A DNA stretch of 64,000 nucleotides from Buchnera aphidicola str. Ak (Acyrthosiphon kondoi) (GTDB lineage Bacteria > Pseudomonadota > Gammaproteobacteria > Enterobacterales > Enterobacteriaceae), in NCBI RefSeq assembly GCF_000225445.1, contig NC_017256.1:372001-436000 (forward strand). Reading direction: 5' to 3'. This document shows, piece by piece, positions 51,279-62,460 of the stretch. The translations under genes and the position numbers were made by a program. Position 1 is the first letter of the stretch. Every line of letters begins with the position of its first letter. The notes beneath the pieces were generated by a model. It worked only from the letters and a program-made list of their open reading frames with translations. It was not told the DNA's origin and ran no database searches.

Positions 51279-53123
51279 TTATTTATTTATATCTGTCTCA
51301 ATCCATCCCTTTGGTTTTCGTACTTCTTTTCTTTTCATTAAATCATCAATTTGAAATGCATCAATAGTCTCATATTTTATTAATGCATCTTTCATAGCAT
51401 GCAGTATATCAATATTTTCATTTAAAATGTCTCGAGCTCGGCTATAATTAATTTCAATTAATAGTTTGACTTCTTCGTCAATAATTCTAGCTGTTTCATC
51501 AGACATATGTTTTGCTTTAGCTACTGAACGTCCTAAAAACACTTCTCCTTCTTCTTCAGCGTACAACAAAGGACCAAGTTTCTCTGAAAACCCCCATTGA
51601 GTTACCATATTTCGCGCTAAACTTGTAGCTATTTTAATATCATTACAAGCACCAGTGGAAACATTTTTAGAACCATAAATAATTTCTTCTGCTAAACGAC
51701 CACCATACAAAGTAGATATTTGACTTTCTAACTTTTGACGACTCATACTGAGAGTATCTGATTCAGGTAAAAAAATAGTAACCCCCAGTGCTCGTCCCCT
51801 AGGAATAATAGTTACTTTATGCGCAGGATCATGTTCAGGTACCAATCTTCCAATAATAACATGACCAGCTTCATGATATGCTGTAGATTCTTTTTGGTAA
51901 TCACTCATAACCATCGATCTTCGTTCAGAACCCATCATCATTTTATCTTTAGCTCTTTCAAATTCTAACATAGAGACTACACGATTATCTAATCTAGCTG
52001 CAAAAAGAGCAGCTTCATTAACTAAATTAGCTAAATCAGCACCCGAAAATCCTGGTGTACCGCGTGCAATAATCATAGGATCTACATCTTTAGATAAAGG
52101 AACTTTTCTCATATGTACTTGTAAAATTTGTTCTCGTCCACGAATATCTGGAAGTGCTACAATAACTTGACGATCAAAACGACCAGGACGTAAGAGAGCA
52201 GGGTCTAAAACATCAGGTCTATTAGTAGCAGCAATTAAAATAATACCTTCATTTCCGTCAAAACCATCCATTTCTACTAACATTTGATTAAGTGTTTGTT
52301 CTCTTTCATCATGTCCGCCACCTAATCCTGCACCTCTTTGACGTCCTACTGCATCAATTTCGTCAATAAAAATTATACATGGTGCAGATTTTCTTGAATG
52401 CTCAAACATATCTCTTACTCTAGAAGCACCTACTCCAACAAACATTTCAACAAAATCAGATCCAGAAATAGTAAAAAAGGGGACTTTAGCCTCTCCAGCA
52501 ATTGCTTTTGCAAGTAATGTTTTTCCTGTTCCTGGTGGACCAACCATTAATATACCCTTAGGAATTTTACCTCCTAATTTTTGAAAACGACCAGGTTCTT
52601 TAAGATATTCTACCAATTCACTAACTTCTTCTTTTGCTTCATCACATCCTGCAACATCTGAAAAAGTGGTTTGAATTTGATCTTCTGATAGCATACGTGC
52701 TTTACTTTTACCAAATGACATTGCGCCTTTTCCACCACCCATTTGCATTTGACGCATAAAAAAAATCCAAACACCAATAAGTAATAACATTGGAAACCAA
52801 GATATAAGAATTGAAACAAGAAGACTCGGTTCTTCAGGCATTGATCCAATAATTTTAACTCTTTTTGTTAAAAGATTATCTAACAGTTTAGGGTCATTAA
52901 TAGGAATATAGGTAGTATATTTGCTACTATCTTTTTTAGTAACACTAATCACACGTCCGTTAATATATGCTTCACGCACCTGATCTTGATTTACTTCTGA
53001 TAAAAAAGTCGAGTAATCAACTCTATGATTATTTATATCATTAGTGTTGAAGTTTTGAAAAATAGACATTAATACAACTGTGATAACTAACCAGAAGATC
53101 AGGTTTTTAACCATGTCACTCAA
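51279..53123 (-). CDS. ftsH: ATP-dependent zinc metalloprotease FtsH
   Basis: FtsH is the membrane AAA protease that degrades misassembled membrane proteins and, in E. coli, LpxC and sigma-32. The 614-residue product (E. coli 644-647) starts [13 protein letters not shown] like the long E. coli form, with membrane segments about 6-23 and 98-120, Walker [19 protein letters not shown], Walker [16 protein letters not shown], the second region of homology, and the zinc motif HEAGH in [13 protein letters not shown]. The disordered C-terminal tail of about 30 residues is gone. It lies 56 bases past rlmE in the same operon. Confidence 0.97.
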   Translation of the reverse strand: MSDMVKNLIFWLVITVVLMSIFQNFNTNDINNHRVDYSTFLSEVNQDQVREAYINGRVISVTKKDSSKYTTYIPINDPKLLDNLLTKRVKIIGSMPEEPSLLVSILISWFPMLLLIGVWIFFMRQMQMGGGKGAMSFGKSKARMLSEDQIQTTFSDVAGCDEAKEEVSELVEYLKEPGRFQKLGGKIPKGILMVGPPGTGKTLLAKAIAGEAKVPFFTISGSDFVEMFVGVGASRVRDMFEHSRKSAPCIIFIDEIDAVGRQRGAGLGGGHDEREQTLNQMLVEMDGFDGNEGIILIAATNRPDVLDPALLRPGRFDRQVIVALPDIRGREQILQVHMRKVPLSKDVDPMIIARGTPGFSGADLANLVNEAALFAARLDNRVVSMLEFERAKDKMMMGSERRSMVMSDYQKESTAYHEAGHVIIGRLVPEHDPAHKVTIIPRGRALGVTIFLPESDTLSMSRQKLESQISTLYGGRLAEEIIYGSKNVSTGACNDIKIATSLARNMVTQWGFSEKLGPLLYAEEEGEVFLGRSVAKAKHMSDETARIIDEEVKLLIEINYSRARDILNENIDILHAMKDALIKYETIDAFQIDDLMKRKEVRKPKGWIETDINK

Positions 53124-53179
53124 AGGAACAACCTCTCATTGAATCTATATTTTAAAAACAACACAGACTATTATAATTT

Positions 53180-53800
53180 TTATCTGGTTGCTAGAATGAA
53201 TATCTCTCGAGATCTTGTTCGAGAAGTTTTAGGTTTGCAAATTTTAATTTTTTTAAAAAATATTTTAATTTCTTCATACAATTCATTAAAACCCTCTCCC
53301 TGAAATGATTTTAACAAAAAAATACCATTATTAGATAAAATATGATTTGATATTTTTAACGCTAACTTAGATAAATTAATAATACGTGGCATATCGATAG
53401 AAAAATGTCCTGTTATATTCGGAGCCATATCTGACATCAATAAATGAAATTTAGTATTTTTTACAGAATTTAGCATTAAATTCAATATTTTTTTATCACG
53501 AAAATCTCCTTGAAAAATCTCTACGCCTGTTATTGGTCTAATAGGCAATACATCACAAGCTATGACACGTCCTTTTTTTCCTATTCTTTTAATCGCATAT
53601 TGCGACCAACTTCCAGGAGCAGCACCTAAATCCATAACATTCATGCCAATTTTAAATAATTTGTTACTTTTATCTAATTGTTCTAACTTAAACCAAGCTC
53701 TTGAGCGTATATTGTTTGTTTGTGCTTCCTTGACATATGGATCTTTAAAATGTTCTAATAACCAACGATTAGAACTCTTTGTTTTTTTTTTATAAATCAT
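53180..53800 (-). CDS. rlmE: 23S rRNA 2'-O-methyltransferase RlmE (FtsJ)
   Basis: RlmE methylates U2552 in the A loop of 23S rRNA. The 206-residue product (E. coli 209) has NVMDLGAAPGSWSQYAIKRIG (SAM motif, about 51-71) and the catalytic K-D-K residues visible in AWFKLEQLD, MSDMAPNITGH and LLKSFQGEGFNE. A run of ten A near the N-terminus (53782-53791 as T on +) is in frame. yhbY, between greA and rlmE in E. coli, is missing. Confidence 0.96.
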   Translation of the reverse strand: MIYKKKTKSSNRWLLEHFKDPYVKEAQTNNIRSRAWFKLEQLDKSNKLFKIGMNVMDLGAAPGSWSQYAIKRIGKKGRVIACDVLPIRPITGVEIFQGDFRDKKILNLMLNSVKNTKFHLLMSDMAPNITGHFSIDMPRIINLSKLALKISNHILSNNGIFLLKSFQGEGFNELYEEIKIFFKKIKICKPKTSRTRSREIFILATR

Positions 53801-53874
53801 ATTTTCACTGCTTTAAAATCAATTTTTCAAGAAATATTTGATCAAATACCAATTAGATTAAATCATTTTTTAAA

Positions 53875-54354
53875 CTACATATAATCTATTTTTAAAATCT
53901 TATATTCAACATCACCACCTGGTGTACATATAATTACAACATCGTTATTTTTTTTTCCAATAAGACCTCTTGCTATTGGAGAATTAATAGAAATTAAATT
54001 TTTTTTAAAATCAGATTCATCATCACCGACAATTTGATAAGTAAATTCTTCATTATTTTTTATATTTAGAATACTAACAGTAGCACCAAAAATTACTCGG
54101 TTATTATTAGATATTTTCGTTATATCTATAACTTGAGAGTTAGATAACTTTGACTCAATTTCTTTTATGCGTCCTTCACAAAAACTTTGCTCTTCACGAG
54201 CAGAATGGTATTCAGCATTTTCTTTTAAATCACCGTGTTCTCTAGCGTCTGCTATTGCAGAAATAATACGAGGACGTTCTATGCTTTTTAATTTTTCAAG
54301 TTCTTGACGAAGTTTTTCTGCTCCTCTTACAGTCATTGGAATCAGATTAATCAT
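53875..54354 (-). CDS. greA: Transcription elongation factor GreA
   Basis: GreA rescues backtracked RNA polymerase by stimulating transcript cleavage. The 159-residue product (E. coli 158) has [20 protein letters not shown], the coiled-coil tip with the acidic pair in [20 protein letters not shown] (about 37-56), and C-terminal [20 protein letters not shown]. Full length. Confidence 0.96.
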   Translation of the reverse strand: MINLIPMTVRGAEKLRQELEKLKSIERPRIISAIADAREHGDLKENAEYHSAREEQSFCEGRIKEIESKLSNSQVIDITKISNNNRVIFGATVSILNIKNNEEFTYQIVGDDESDFKKNLISINSPIARGLIGKKNNDVVIICTPGGDVEYKILKIDYM

Positions 54355-54883
54355 ATGAACACTCCACTGTTTTTTTGTTTAATATTTTCAAAATAATTTT
54401 TAAAAAAATAAAAAATATTTTTTAAAATTAAAAAAAATGTTAAATTATAATTTTATATTTCATAATATTATATCTTTATAAAATTATTTAACTATTAAGA
54501 TTGTTTTCCTATATTTCTTAAAGAAATTTTAAATATAAGATCATAAAACAGAATTTCATATTGATAAAATTTAATCAACTTTTATATATTAAAAAATATA
54601 TTTAAAATATATAAAAAAAATTTAAACATTACATTTATATAATAAATTGTTTAAGAATATTTTTATTTAATATTTTTTTTAAAAAATATATATTTCAAGA
54701 TGAAAATATATTCATCTATTTTAAAGTAAAAAATAAAATTTATCAAAATTTTAAATATTTAGTTATATATTTATATATTGATAATTAACTGATTCGCTAT
54801 TTTTTTTAATTAATAAAATGGTATTGATTATTTTTTAAAATTTTAACAATACATCAAATATTCAATCAAAAGTACAATATAAA
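54355..54883. other. Gene-free AT-rich spacer between greA and ibaG
   Basis: 529 bases between divergent greA (-) and ibaG (+). In E. coli greA is followed by dacB; no dacB or other remnant is recognisable in any frame. The sequence is almost entirely A and T with scattered short palindromes. It must hold the promoters of both genes, but I cannot identify them. Confidence 0.6.
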
Positions 54884-55132
54884 ATGAACAATCAAGATAT
54901 AACATCTTTGCTTATCAACAAATTAAATCTAGAAAAAGCTTATGTTACAGGGGACACTAATCATATTAAGATAATTGTCATAGGAAACCTTTTTAAAGAT
55001 ATGAGTCAAGTAAAAAGACAGCAAATAGTTTATACACCTTTAATAAAAATGATCACAGAAAAACATATTCACGCAGTATCTATCATGTCTTATACACCTG
55101 AAGAATGGAAAAAAAATAAAAAATTATATTAA
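54884..55132 (+). CDS. ibaG: BolA-family protein IbaG (YrbA)
   Basis: IbaG is a BolA-like protein that forms iron-sulfur-bridged complexes with monothiol glutaredoxin; in E. coli it responds to acid and lies beside murA. The 82-residue product aligns with E. coli (84): AYVTGDTNHIKIIVIGNLFK, VKRQQIVYTPLIKMI, IHAVSIMSYTPEEWKKN. The His of HAVSI, a conserved ligand candidate, is kept. murA starts 22 bases downstream. Confidence 0.93.
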   Translation: MNNQDITSLLINKLNLEKAYVTGDTNHIKIIVIGNLFKDMSQVKRQQIVYTPLIKMITEKHIHAVSIMSYTPEEWKKNKKLY

Positions 55133-55154
55133 TACAATAGAGATTTGTTAATAA

Positions 55155-56410
55155 ATGGATAAACTATACGTACAAGGAAATAAAAATTTAAATGGTAATG
55201 TTGTTATTTCAGGTTCTAAAAATGCAGCATTACCAATTTTATTTATGACTATATTAACAGGAGAAAAAATTCAAATTAGTAATATTCCTGATTTAACTGA
55301 CATTAACATAGCCCTTAAATTACTAGTATATTTAGGAGTAAAAATAAAAAAAAAAAAGTATTGTATATTGATGCAAGCTCGATAAATGTTTTTTGTGCTC
55401 CATATCATTTAATCAAAAAAATTAGAGCATCTATCTGGATATTAGGTCCTCTTTTAGCACGTTTTGGTAAAGCTAAAATATTTTTACCCGGAGGATGTAA
55501 GATTGGAACAAGACCTGTAGATCTACATTTAAATGGTTTAATTCAATTAGGTGCGAAAATTAATTTAAAAGATGATTGTATTGATGCTTACGTTAAAGGT
55601 CGTCTACAGGGAAAATATATTTTGATGGAGAAAATTAGTGTTGGTGCCACTATCACTATTATGAGTGCTGCTACTTTAGCTAAAGGTTCCACAGTAATTG
55701 ATAATGCAGCCTGCGAGCCAGAAATTGTTGATATTGCAAAATTTCTAAATGCTTTAGGTGCTAATATTATTGGTGCAGGCAGCAATAAAATATATATTAA
55801 AGGTGTGTTAAAATTAACCGGTGGTGAACATCGAGTGATTCCAGATAGAATTGAAACAGGAACTTTTTTGGTTGCTGCAGCAGCCTCGCAAGGCCATATT
55901 ATTTGCCATAAAACTGAACCTAAACACTTAAAAAGTGTGTTGTTAAAACTAACTGAAGCTGGAGCTGAAGTTAAAACAGGAAAAGATTGGATTAAATTAG
56001 ATATGAGAGGGAAAAGACCTAAATCTTTAAATATTTGCACTGCTCCTTATCCAGGTTTTCCAACGGATATGCAAGCTCAATTTGCTTTGTTAAATACTGT
56101 TGCTAAAGGCATAGGTACTATAACTGAAACTATCTTTGAAAATCGTTTTATTTACACATCCGAACTAATAAATATGGGTGCTAAAATAAAAATAAAAAAT
56201 AATACTATTATATGTCATGGAATACCTAAATTAACATCTTCTAATGTTTTTTGTAGTGATTTAAGAGCTTCTGCAACATTAATATTAGCAGGTTGTATTG
56301 CTGTAGGTTTAACAATAGTAAATCATACTTATCATCTTACTAGAGGATACGAGTCATTTCCTAAAAAATTAAATCAATTAGGAGCAGACATTAAAAGTAT
56401 ATGGATATAA
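55155..56410 (+). CDS. murA: UDP-GlcNAc enolpyruvyltransferase MurA, frameshifted at a poly-A tract
   Basis: MurA performs the first committed step of peptidoglycan synthesis. Residues 1-67 ([31 protein letters not shown]) are read from 55155; the frame then ends at 55385. The remainder, [20 protein letters not shown] onward to 56410, is in another frame and includes the PEP-binding Cys in [13 protein letters not shown] (about residue 115), [14 protein letters not shown] and [11 protein letters not shown]. The switch falls in twelve A at 55346-55357; one extra A (or two fewer) restores one frame with E. coli-like length. As MurA has no known substitute in the window and ibaG-murA synteny holds, function is probably preserved. 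Confidence 0.9.
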
Positions 56411-56458
56411 TGAATTTTTTCAGAATCACAATAAATATTTAACAACTGGAGTTTTTTT

Positions 56459-56785
56459 ATGTATGCAGTTTTTATAAGTGGTGGAAAACAATATCGAGCA
56501 ATTAAAAACCAAGTTATTAGATTAGAAAAATTAAATGGTCCACTTGGTACAACTATAGAATTCAATAAAATTTTAATGATTTCAAATAAAGATTCTATAA
56601 GAGTTGGAACTCCTTTTATAACAGGAGGAATAATAAAAGCTCATATTCAAAATCACGGTCGTCTTAAAAAAATTAAAATTATTAAATTTAATCGCCGTAA
56701 ACATTATAAAAAACAACAAGGTCACCGTCAGCATTTCACTGATGTAAAAATCATAGATATTAATAATATTGAAGGAGAAATATAA
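56459..56785 (+). CDS. rplU: 50S ribosomal protein L21
   Basis: The 108-residue product (E. coli 103) begins [18 protein letters not shown] and ends with the 23S-binding basic block [25 protein letters not shown] is spaced 8 bases before the ATG. rpmA follows after 4 bases. The few extra C-terminal residues (NNIEGEI) are not found in E. coli. Confidence 0.96.
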   Translation: MYAVFISGGKQYRAIKNQVIRLEKLNGPLGTTIEFNKILMISNKDSIRVGTPFITGGIIKAHIQNHGRLKKIKIIKFNRRKHYKKQQGHRQHFTDVKIIDINNIEGEI

Positions 56786-56789
56786 AGAA

Positions 56790-57044
56790 ATGGCACATAA
56801 AAAAGCTGGTGGATCCACTAGAAATGGACGAGATTCTAATGCACAAAGGCTGGGTGTAAAATGTTTTGGTGGTCAATTAATTTCAGCAGGTAGTATAATT
56901 GTAAAACAACGTGGAACTAAATTTCATCCTGGTAAAAATGTAGGTTGTGGTAAAGATCATACAATTTTCGCTACTGTCAAAGGGAAGGTTGAATTTAAAA
57001 AAAAAGGATTAAAAAAAAGAACATACATAAATGTTATTAATTAA
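56790..57044 (+). CDS. rpmA: 50S ribosomal protein L27
   Basis: L27 reaches the peptidyl-transferase centre with its N-terminal tail. The 84-residue product (E. coli 85) reads [20 protein letters not shown] at the start. ATG 56790 was picked since L27 always starts MAHKK; the frame is open seven codons further, inside the end of rplU. AAAGA precedes it. Confidence 0.96.
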   Translation: MAHKKAGGSTRNGRDSNAQRLGVKCFGGQLISAGSIIVKQRGTKFHPGKNVGCGKDHTIFATVKGKVEFKKKGLKKRTYINVIN

Positions 57045-57068
57045 AAAATAAATCATTTATATATTCAA

Positions 57069-57096
57069 AACCCCTTTCTAGGGGTTCTATATTTTT
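57069..57096 (+). terminator. Intrinsic terminator between rpmA and obgE
   Basis: AACCCCT (57069-57075) and AGGGGTT (57080-57086) form a 7-bp GC-rich stem with a TTCT loop, followed by CTATATTTTTA. It starts 25 bases after the rpmA stop. Confidence 0.8.
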
Positions 57097-57150
57097 ATAA
57101 AAAATATGAATTATTAAAAAATTAATTAATAAAATAAACAGAATTATTAA

Positions 57151-58203
<1,053 letters not shown>

Positions 58204-58240
58204 AAAAGAACTCGGTTTATTAAAAAACCAAGTTCTTTTA
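58204..58240. terminator. Bidirectional terminator between obgE and rpsI
   Basis: AAAGAACT (58205-58212) pairs with AGTTCTTT (58231-58238) and GGTTT (58214-58218) with AAACC (58225-58229), broken by one mismatch. A run precedes and T run follows, giving U tracts both ways between the convergent obgE (+) and rpsI (-). Confidence 0.8.
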
Positions 58241-58270
58241 AATTCAAAACGAATAATATCTTTTTTGGCT

Positions 58271-58663
58271 TTAACGTTTAGAAAATTGTGGGCGTTTTCT
58301 AGCTTTTCGAAAACCAACTTTTTTACGTTCAACTTGACGTGAATCACGTGTTACAAATCCCGCTTTTCTTAAATCTAAACGTAAAAATTGATTATATTTA
58401 ATTAAAGCACGAGTAATACCTTGACGAATTGCACCTGCTTGACCAGAAATACCTCCGCCTTTCACTGTTATATAAATATTAAACTTATCTACCATATTAA
58501 CTAATTCTAATGGTTGACGAACAATCATACAAGCAGTTTCACGACCAAAATATTCATTTAAAGAACGTTTATTTACAACGATTTCTCCATTACCAGATCT
58601 AAGAAACACTCTAGCAGAAGAGCTTTTACGACGACCAGTACCATAATTTTGAATTTTAATCAT
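58271..58663 (-). CDS. rpsI: 30S ribosomal protein S9
   Basis: The 130-residue product equals E. coli length and has [20 protein letters not shown] at the start, [20 protein letters not shown], and the C-terminal KRPQFSKR whose final Lys-Arg contacts the P-site tRNA anticodon. It follows rplM by 21 bases, the universal rplM-rpsI pair. Confidence 0.97.
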   Translation of the reverse strand: MIKIQNYGTGRRKSSSARVFLRSGNGEIVVNKRSLNEYFGRETACMIVRQPLELVNMVDKFNIYITVKGGGISGQAGAIRQGITRALIKYNQFLRLDLRKAGFVTRDSRQVERKKVGFRKARKRPQFSKR

Positions 58664-58684
58664 CTATTTTTGTATACCTTTATA

Positions 58685-59113
58685 TCAAATATTCAATAAT
58701 TTAGGACATTGTGCCATATGTTCATGATGTTCATCAGAAAAAACTTTTAATTTTTTAAACATAGAACGTCCTAAAGGACCTTTTGGCAACATACCTTTCA
58801 CTGCAATTTCTATGACTCTTTCTGGATGACGAGAAATCATTTCTTCAAATCTAGATTGTTTTATACCACCCACATAGCCTGTATGATGGTAATAAATTTT
58901 ACCAATCCTTTTATTTCCCGTAACTAATATTCTTGCGGCATTTACAACAATGATATAATCACCAGTATCAAGATGAGGAGTATATTCGACCTTATGTTTT
59001 CCTCTAAGACGAGATGATAATGCGCTTGCTAATCTACCTAATATTTTATTAGTTGCATCTACATAATACCAGTTTCTCTTAATATTACTTGATTTAACTG
59101 AAAAAGTTTTCAT
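58685..59113 (-). CDS. rplM: 50S ribosomal protein L13
   Basis: The 142-residue product (E. coli 142) starts [20 protein letters not shown] and has [20 protein letters not shown] and [21 protein letters not shown]13 is an early 50S assembly protein. ATG 59113 was picked by alignment; an ATG four codons upstream is in frame, but the spacing to the purine run GTGGA favours the internal one only weakly. Confidence 0.96.
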   Translation of the reverse strand: MKTFSVKSSNIKRNWYYVDATNKILGRLASALSSRLRGKHKVEYTPHLDTGDYIIVVNAARILVTGNKRIGKIYYHHTGYVGGIKQSRFEEMISRHPERVIEIAVKGMLPKGPLGRSMFKKLKVFSDEHHEHMAQCPKLLNI

Positions 59114-59367
59114 AATAAAATCCACTTAAATATAATTATTTATATAGAAAATAATACTATGATTAACATTAATAAGATATAGTAAACATATTTAACTAAA
59201 AACATATTTTAAAATATTTCACTTTATTATTTATAAAATTAACTTGATTTTATCTAGTATATTTTTATAAAAATTATATGTACGTTAACACATTCGTTAT
59301 ATAAAAAAATGTTAAAAATATTCCATTTTATATTTAGACATATTACATCTTTCATAGGTAATAAATT

Positions 59368-60525
59368 ATGCCTACTAAAAACTCTCTACTACTTTTTCGT
59401 GAAGAGATTAATAACATTGATAAAAAAATAGTAAAATTATTAGCAGACAGAAAAAACTTAGTATTAAAAATAGCTCAATCTAAAATAGAAAATAATCAAG
59501 CAATACGAGATATAGAACGCGAAAAAAAAATGTTAGAAAAATTAATTATTTTAGGAAAAAAAAATCATTTAACCTCTGAGTATATAACTCGATTATTCCA
59601 GTTAATAATCGAAGAATCTGTCTTGACTCAAAAAAAAATATTACAAAAATTTTGCGATAATCATAAATTAACCCCTAGTAGTTTTTCATTTCTGGGTCCT
59701 AAAGGTTCTTACTCTCATATTGCTGCTTATGAATATGCAGATCGAAATTTTCAAAAATGTATTACAAACGAGTGTTCAACGTTTGAAGAAGTGATTCTAT
59801 CAGTCGAAAACAATCAATCAGATTATGCTGTTTTACCGATTGAAAATACTTGTTCTGGTTCTATTAATGAAGTTTTAAATCTTTTAAAAAATACTAATTT
59901 ATATATTGTTGGAGAGATTAATATTTTTATAAACCATTGTTTACTTGCGATCAAAAAAATTGCATTACACAAGATTAAAACAGTATATAGTCATCCTCAA
60001 CCATTCCAACAATGTAGTAATTTTATTAAACAATTTCCAGAATGGACTATTAAATACACTAAAAGCACAGCGGATGCAATGAAGAAGATTACTAAATATA
60101 ATGAAACAACTAATGCAGCATTGGGAAGTGAAATAGGAAGTAAAATTTACGGATTAAATATTTTAACTAAGAATTTGGCAAATAAAGAAAAAAATATTAC
60201 AAGATTTATTGTATTACATCGAGAATCTAAAAAAATATCCGAAAAAATACCAACTAAAACAACATTAATGTTTAGTACAGGACAAGAATCAGGAGCTCTT
60301 GCTGCAGTACTATTAATATTACAAGAAAAAAAACTAATTATGAAAAAAATAACTTCTCAAACAGTCTATAAAAATCCATGGGAAGAAATGTTTTATATTG
60401 ATATTCAAGTAAATTTATCATCATTATTAATGCAAGATGCTCTTAAAAAAATCAATAAAATTACTAAATTTATGAAAATTTTAGGATGTTATCCTAGTGA
60501 AAATATTGCTCCAATCATACCATAA
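59368..60525 (+). CDS. pheA: Chorismate mutase / prephenate dehydratase (P-protein)
   Basis: PheA turns chorismate into phenylpyruvate, the precursor of phenylalanine supplied to the aphid. The 385-residue product (E. coli 386) has chorismate mutase (about 1-95; INNIDKKIVKLLADRKNLVLKIA), prephenate dehydratase (about 104-285; SFLGPKGSYSHIAAYEYA, LPIENTCSGSINEVL, the TRF motif in NITRFIVLH) and an ACT regulatory domain. In the ACT domain the E. coli Phe-binding motifs GALV (309-312) and ESRP (329-332) read GALA and TSQT here. This matches reported changes in Buchnera thought to relieve feedback inhibition. No pheL leader peptide or attenuator is visible upstream. Confidence 0.96.
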   Translation: MPTKNSLLLFREEINNIDKKIVKLLADRKNLVLKIAQSKIENNQAIRDIEREKKMLEKLIILGKKNHLTSEYITRLFQLIIEESVLTQKKILQKFCDNHKLTPSSFSFLGPKGSYSHIAAYEYADRNFQKCITNECSTFEEVILSVENNQSDYAVLPIENTCSGSINEVLNLLKNTNLYIVGEINIFINHCLLAIKKIALHKIKTVYSHPQPFQQCSNFIKQFPEWTIKYTKSTADAMKKITKYNETTNAALGSEIGSKIYGLNILTKNLANKEKNITRFIVLHRESKKISEKIPTKTTLMFSTGQESGALAAVLLILQEKKLIMKKITSQTVYKNPWEEMFYIDIQVNLSSLLMQDALKKINKITKFMKILGCYPSENIAPIIP

Positions 60526-60718
60526 AATTTTTAAAAATATGATTTGCAAATTAAAAAATTGATAAATAATGTATTTTAAATTGTCAAATACTTTTAAATG
60601 TTTTATTTTTATATTTTTTAAAAAATAATTAATTTTTTATTAACAAGCATGATACTTTAAACGTAATTATTATTACCGTCAATTAAGATATCAAGAAATT
60701 TAATGTGAGCAATAAATA

Positions 60719-62074
60719 ATGTTTAAGAACTTAACTCAACGTCTTTCCAATAGTTTTAAAAAAATTATAAATAAGGGAAGACTTACAGAAGAAAACATTA
60801 AAGACACTATAAGAGAAGTTCGAAAAGCGTTATTAGAAGCAGATGTAACATTTTCAGTAATAAAAACATTTATAGAAAATGTTAAAAAAAAATCTATTGG
60901 TCATCAAATAAATAAAAGTTTAACTCCCGGACAAGAATTTATAAAAATAGTTAAACATGAATTAATATTTGCCATGGGTGAAAAAAATAATTCTTTAAAT
61001 TTATCTATTGAACCACCAGCAGTTATATTAGTAGTAGGTTTACAAGGATCAGGAAAAACTACTAGTTTAGCAAAAATAGGAAAATGGATTAAAGATAAAC
61101 ATAAGAAAAAAATATTAATTACATCTACTGATATTTATCGTGCAGCTGCTATCAAACAACTTCAAATATTATCTAGACAAATTGAAATAGATTTTTTTAT
61201 ATCTCATGAAAACCAGAAACCAATAGAAATAACTAGACAAGCAATACAACATGCAAAATTAAAGTTATATGATGTTTTATTAATTGATACAGCAGGACGC
61301 TTACATATTGATAAAACAATGATGAACGAAATTCAGCAAATACAATATCTATCAAAACCTATTGAAACATTATTAATAGTAGATTCAATGATGGGTCAAG
61401 ATGCTATAAATATGGCAAAAATATTTAATAACGATTTGTTGATATCTGGTATAGTTTTAACTAAAACAGATGGTGATTCTAGAAGCGGAATTGCTTTATC
61501 TATGCGTTATATAACTGGTAAACCTATTAAATTTATAGGAACAGGAGAAAAAATAACATCATTGGAACCATTTTATCCTGAAAGAATAGTTGATAGAATT
61601 TTAGGAATGAACGATATTATGTCTCTTATTGAAGACATTGAAGAAAAAGTAGATCAATCACAGATTAAAAAATTGACAAAAAAATTAAAAAAAGGTCATG
61701 ATTTTAACTTAAATGACTTTTTAACACAAATCAAACAAATGAAAAAAATAGGAGGTTTAAATTATTTCATAGACAAATTTTCTATAAATCATCAATTATC
61801 TAATAATATATCATTATTAAACACTGATAAAAACACTTTAAACAAAGTAGAAGCCATGATATGTTCTATGACACCTAAAGAAAGAATAAAACCAATCATT
61901 ATAAAAGGTTCAAGAAAACGTAGAATCGCCTTAGGCTCAGGTACACAAATACAAGATGTCAATAAATTATTAAAAAATTTTGATGATATACGTAGAATTA
62001 TGAAGAAAATTAAAAGTAATGGAATATCAAAAATAATGCGTGGAATCAAAAATATATTACCTAAAAAATTTTAA
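60719..62074 (+). CDS. ffh: Signal recognition particle protein Ffh
   Basis: Ffh binds 4.5S RNA and signal sequences of inner-membrane proteins. The 451-residue product (E. coli 453) has the N domain, GTPase motifs GLQGSGKTTSLAKIG (about 104-118), DTAGRLHIDKTMM, TKTDGDSRSG and the closing GTGEKITSLEPF, then the M domain with the 4.5S-binding IKGSRKRRIALGSG. The M-domain methionines that line the signal-peptide groove in E. coli are largely replaced, mostly by Ile and Leu (for instance RRIMKKIKSNGISKIMRGIK near the end). Confidence 0.96.
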   Translation: MFKNLTQRLSNSFKKIINKGRLTEENIKDTIREVRKALLEADVTFSVIKTFIENVKKKSIGHQINKSLTPGQEFIKIVKHELIFAMGEKNNSLNLSIEPPAVILVVGLQGSGKTTSLAKIGKWIKDKHKKKILITSTDIYRAAAIKQLQILSRQIEIDFFISHENQKPIEITRQAIQHAKLKLYDVLLIDTAGRLHIDKTMMNEIQQIQYLSKPIETLLIVDSMMGQDAINMAKIFNNDLLISGIVLTKTDGDSRSGIALSMRYITGKPIKFIGTGEKITSLEPFYPERIVDRILGMNDIMSLIEDIEEKVDQSQIKKLTKKLKKGHDFNLNDFLTQIKQMKKIGGLNYFIDKFSINHQLSNNISLLNTDKNTLNKVEAMICSMTPKERIKPIIIKGSRKRRIALGSGTQIQDVNKLLKNFDDIRRIMKKIKSNGISKIMRGIKNILPKKF

Positions 62075-62202
62075 AAAATTATATTCTAAAGATATAGATT
62101 TAGTAAATTTTTTAGTTTGGATTAAATATAAGAAGTATAATTTTATCATTCAATTTATTTTAAATAATTCTTTTAATTTTAAAACTCTTAGGAAGAAAAG
62201 AT

Positions 62203-62460
62203 ATGGTAAAAATTCGTTTATCTAGATATGGAACAAAAAAACGTCCGTTTTATAAGATGGTAGTAGCTGATAGTCGTTTTTCTAGAAATGGTCGTTTTAT
62301 TGAACGTATAGGATACTTTAATCCTATTGCTAAAGGAAAATCTGAGAAACTAAAATTAGATTTAAAACGTATTAAATATTGGATTGATCAAGGAGCTCAA
62401 ATGTCAGAAAGAACTAAAAAACTAATAAAATCAATAAACAAAAAAGAGGCTATATTATAA
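62203..62460 (+). CDS. rpsP: 30S ribosomal protein S16
   Basis: The 85-residue product (E. coli 82) starts [20 protein letters not shown] and has [21 protein letters not shown]16 is an essential 30S assembly protein. TTAGGA lies 9 bases before the ATG. It heads the rpsP-rimM-trmD-rplS operon; its GAGG near the 3' end probably serves as the ribosome site for rimM. Confidence 0.97.
   Translation: MVKIRLSRYGTKKRPFYKMVVADSRFSRNGRFIERIGYFNPIAKGKSEKLKLDLKRIKYWIDQGAQMSERTKKLIKSINKKEAIL

Noticed and set aside
53801-53874. CTTGAAAAA upstream of rlmE-ftsH as a heat-shock promoter
   Set aside because: A -35-like CTTGAA is present, but there is no CCCCAT-type -10 at the right spacing.
55588-56040. Open frame of 150 codons on - inside murA
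   Set aside because: Antisense shadow of well conserved MurA sequence.
62040-62225. Possible 61-residue gene between ffh and rpsP
   Set aside because: Overlaps both neighbours, low-complexity composition, no motif; spacer with a chance open frame.
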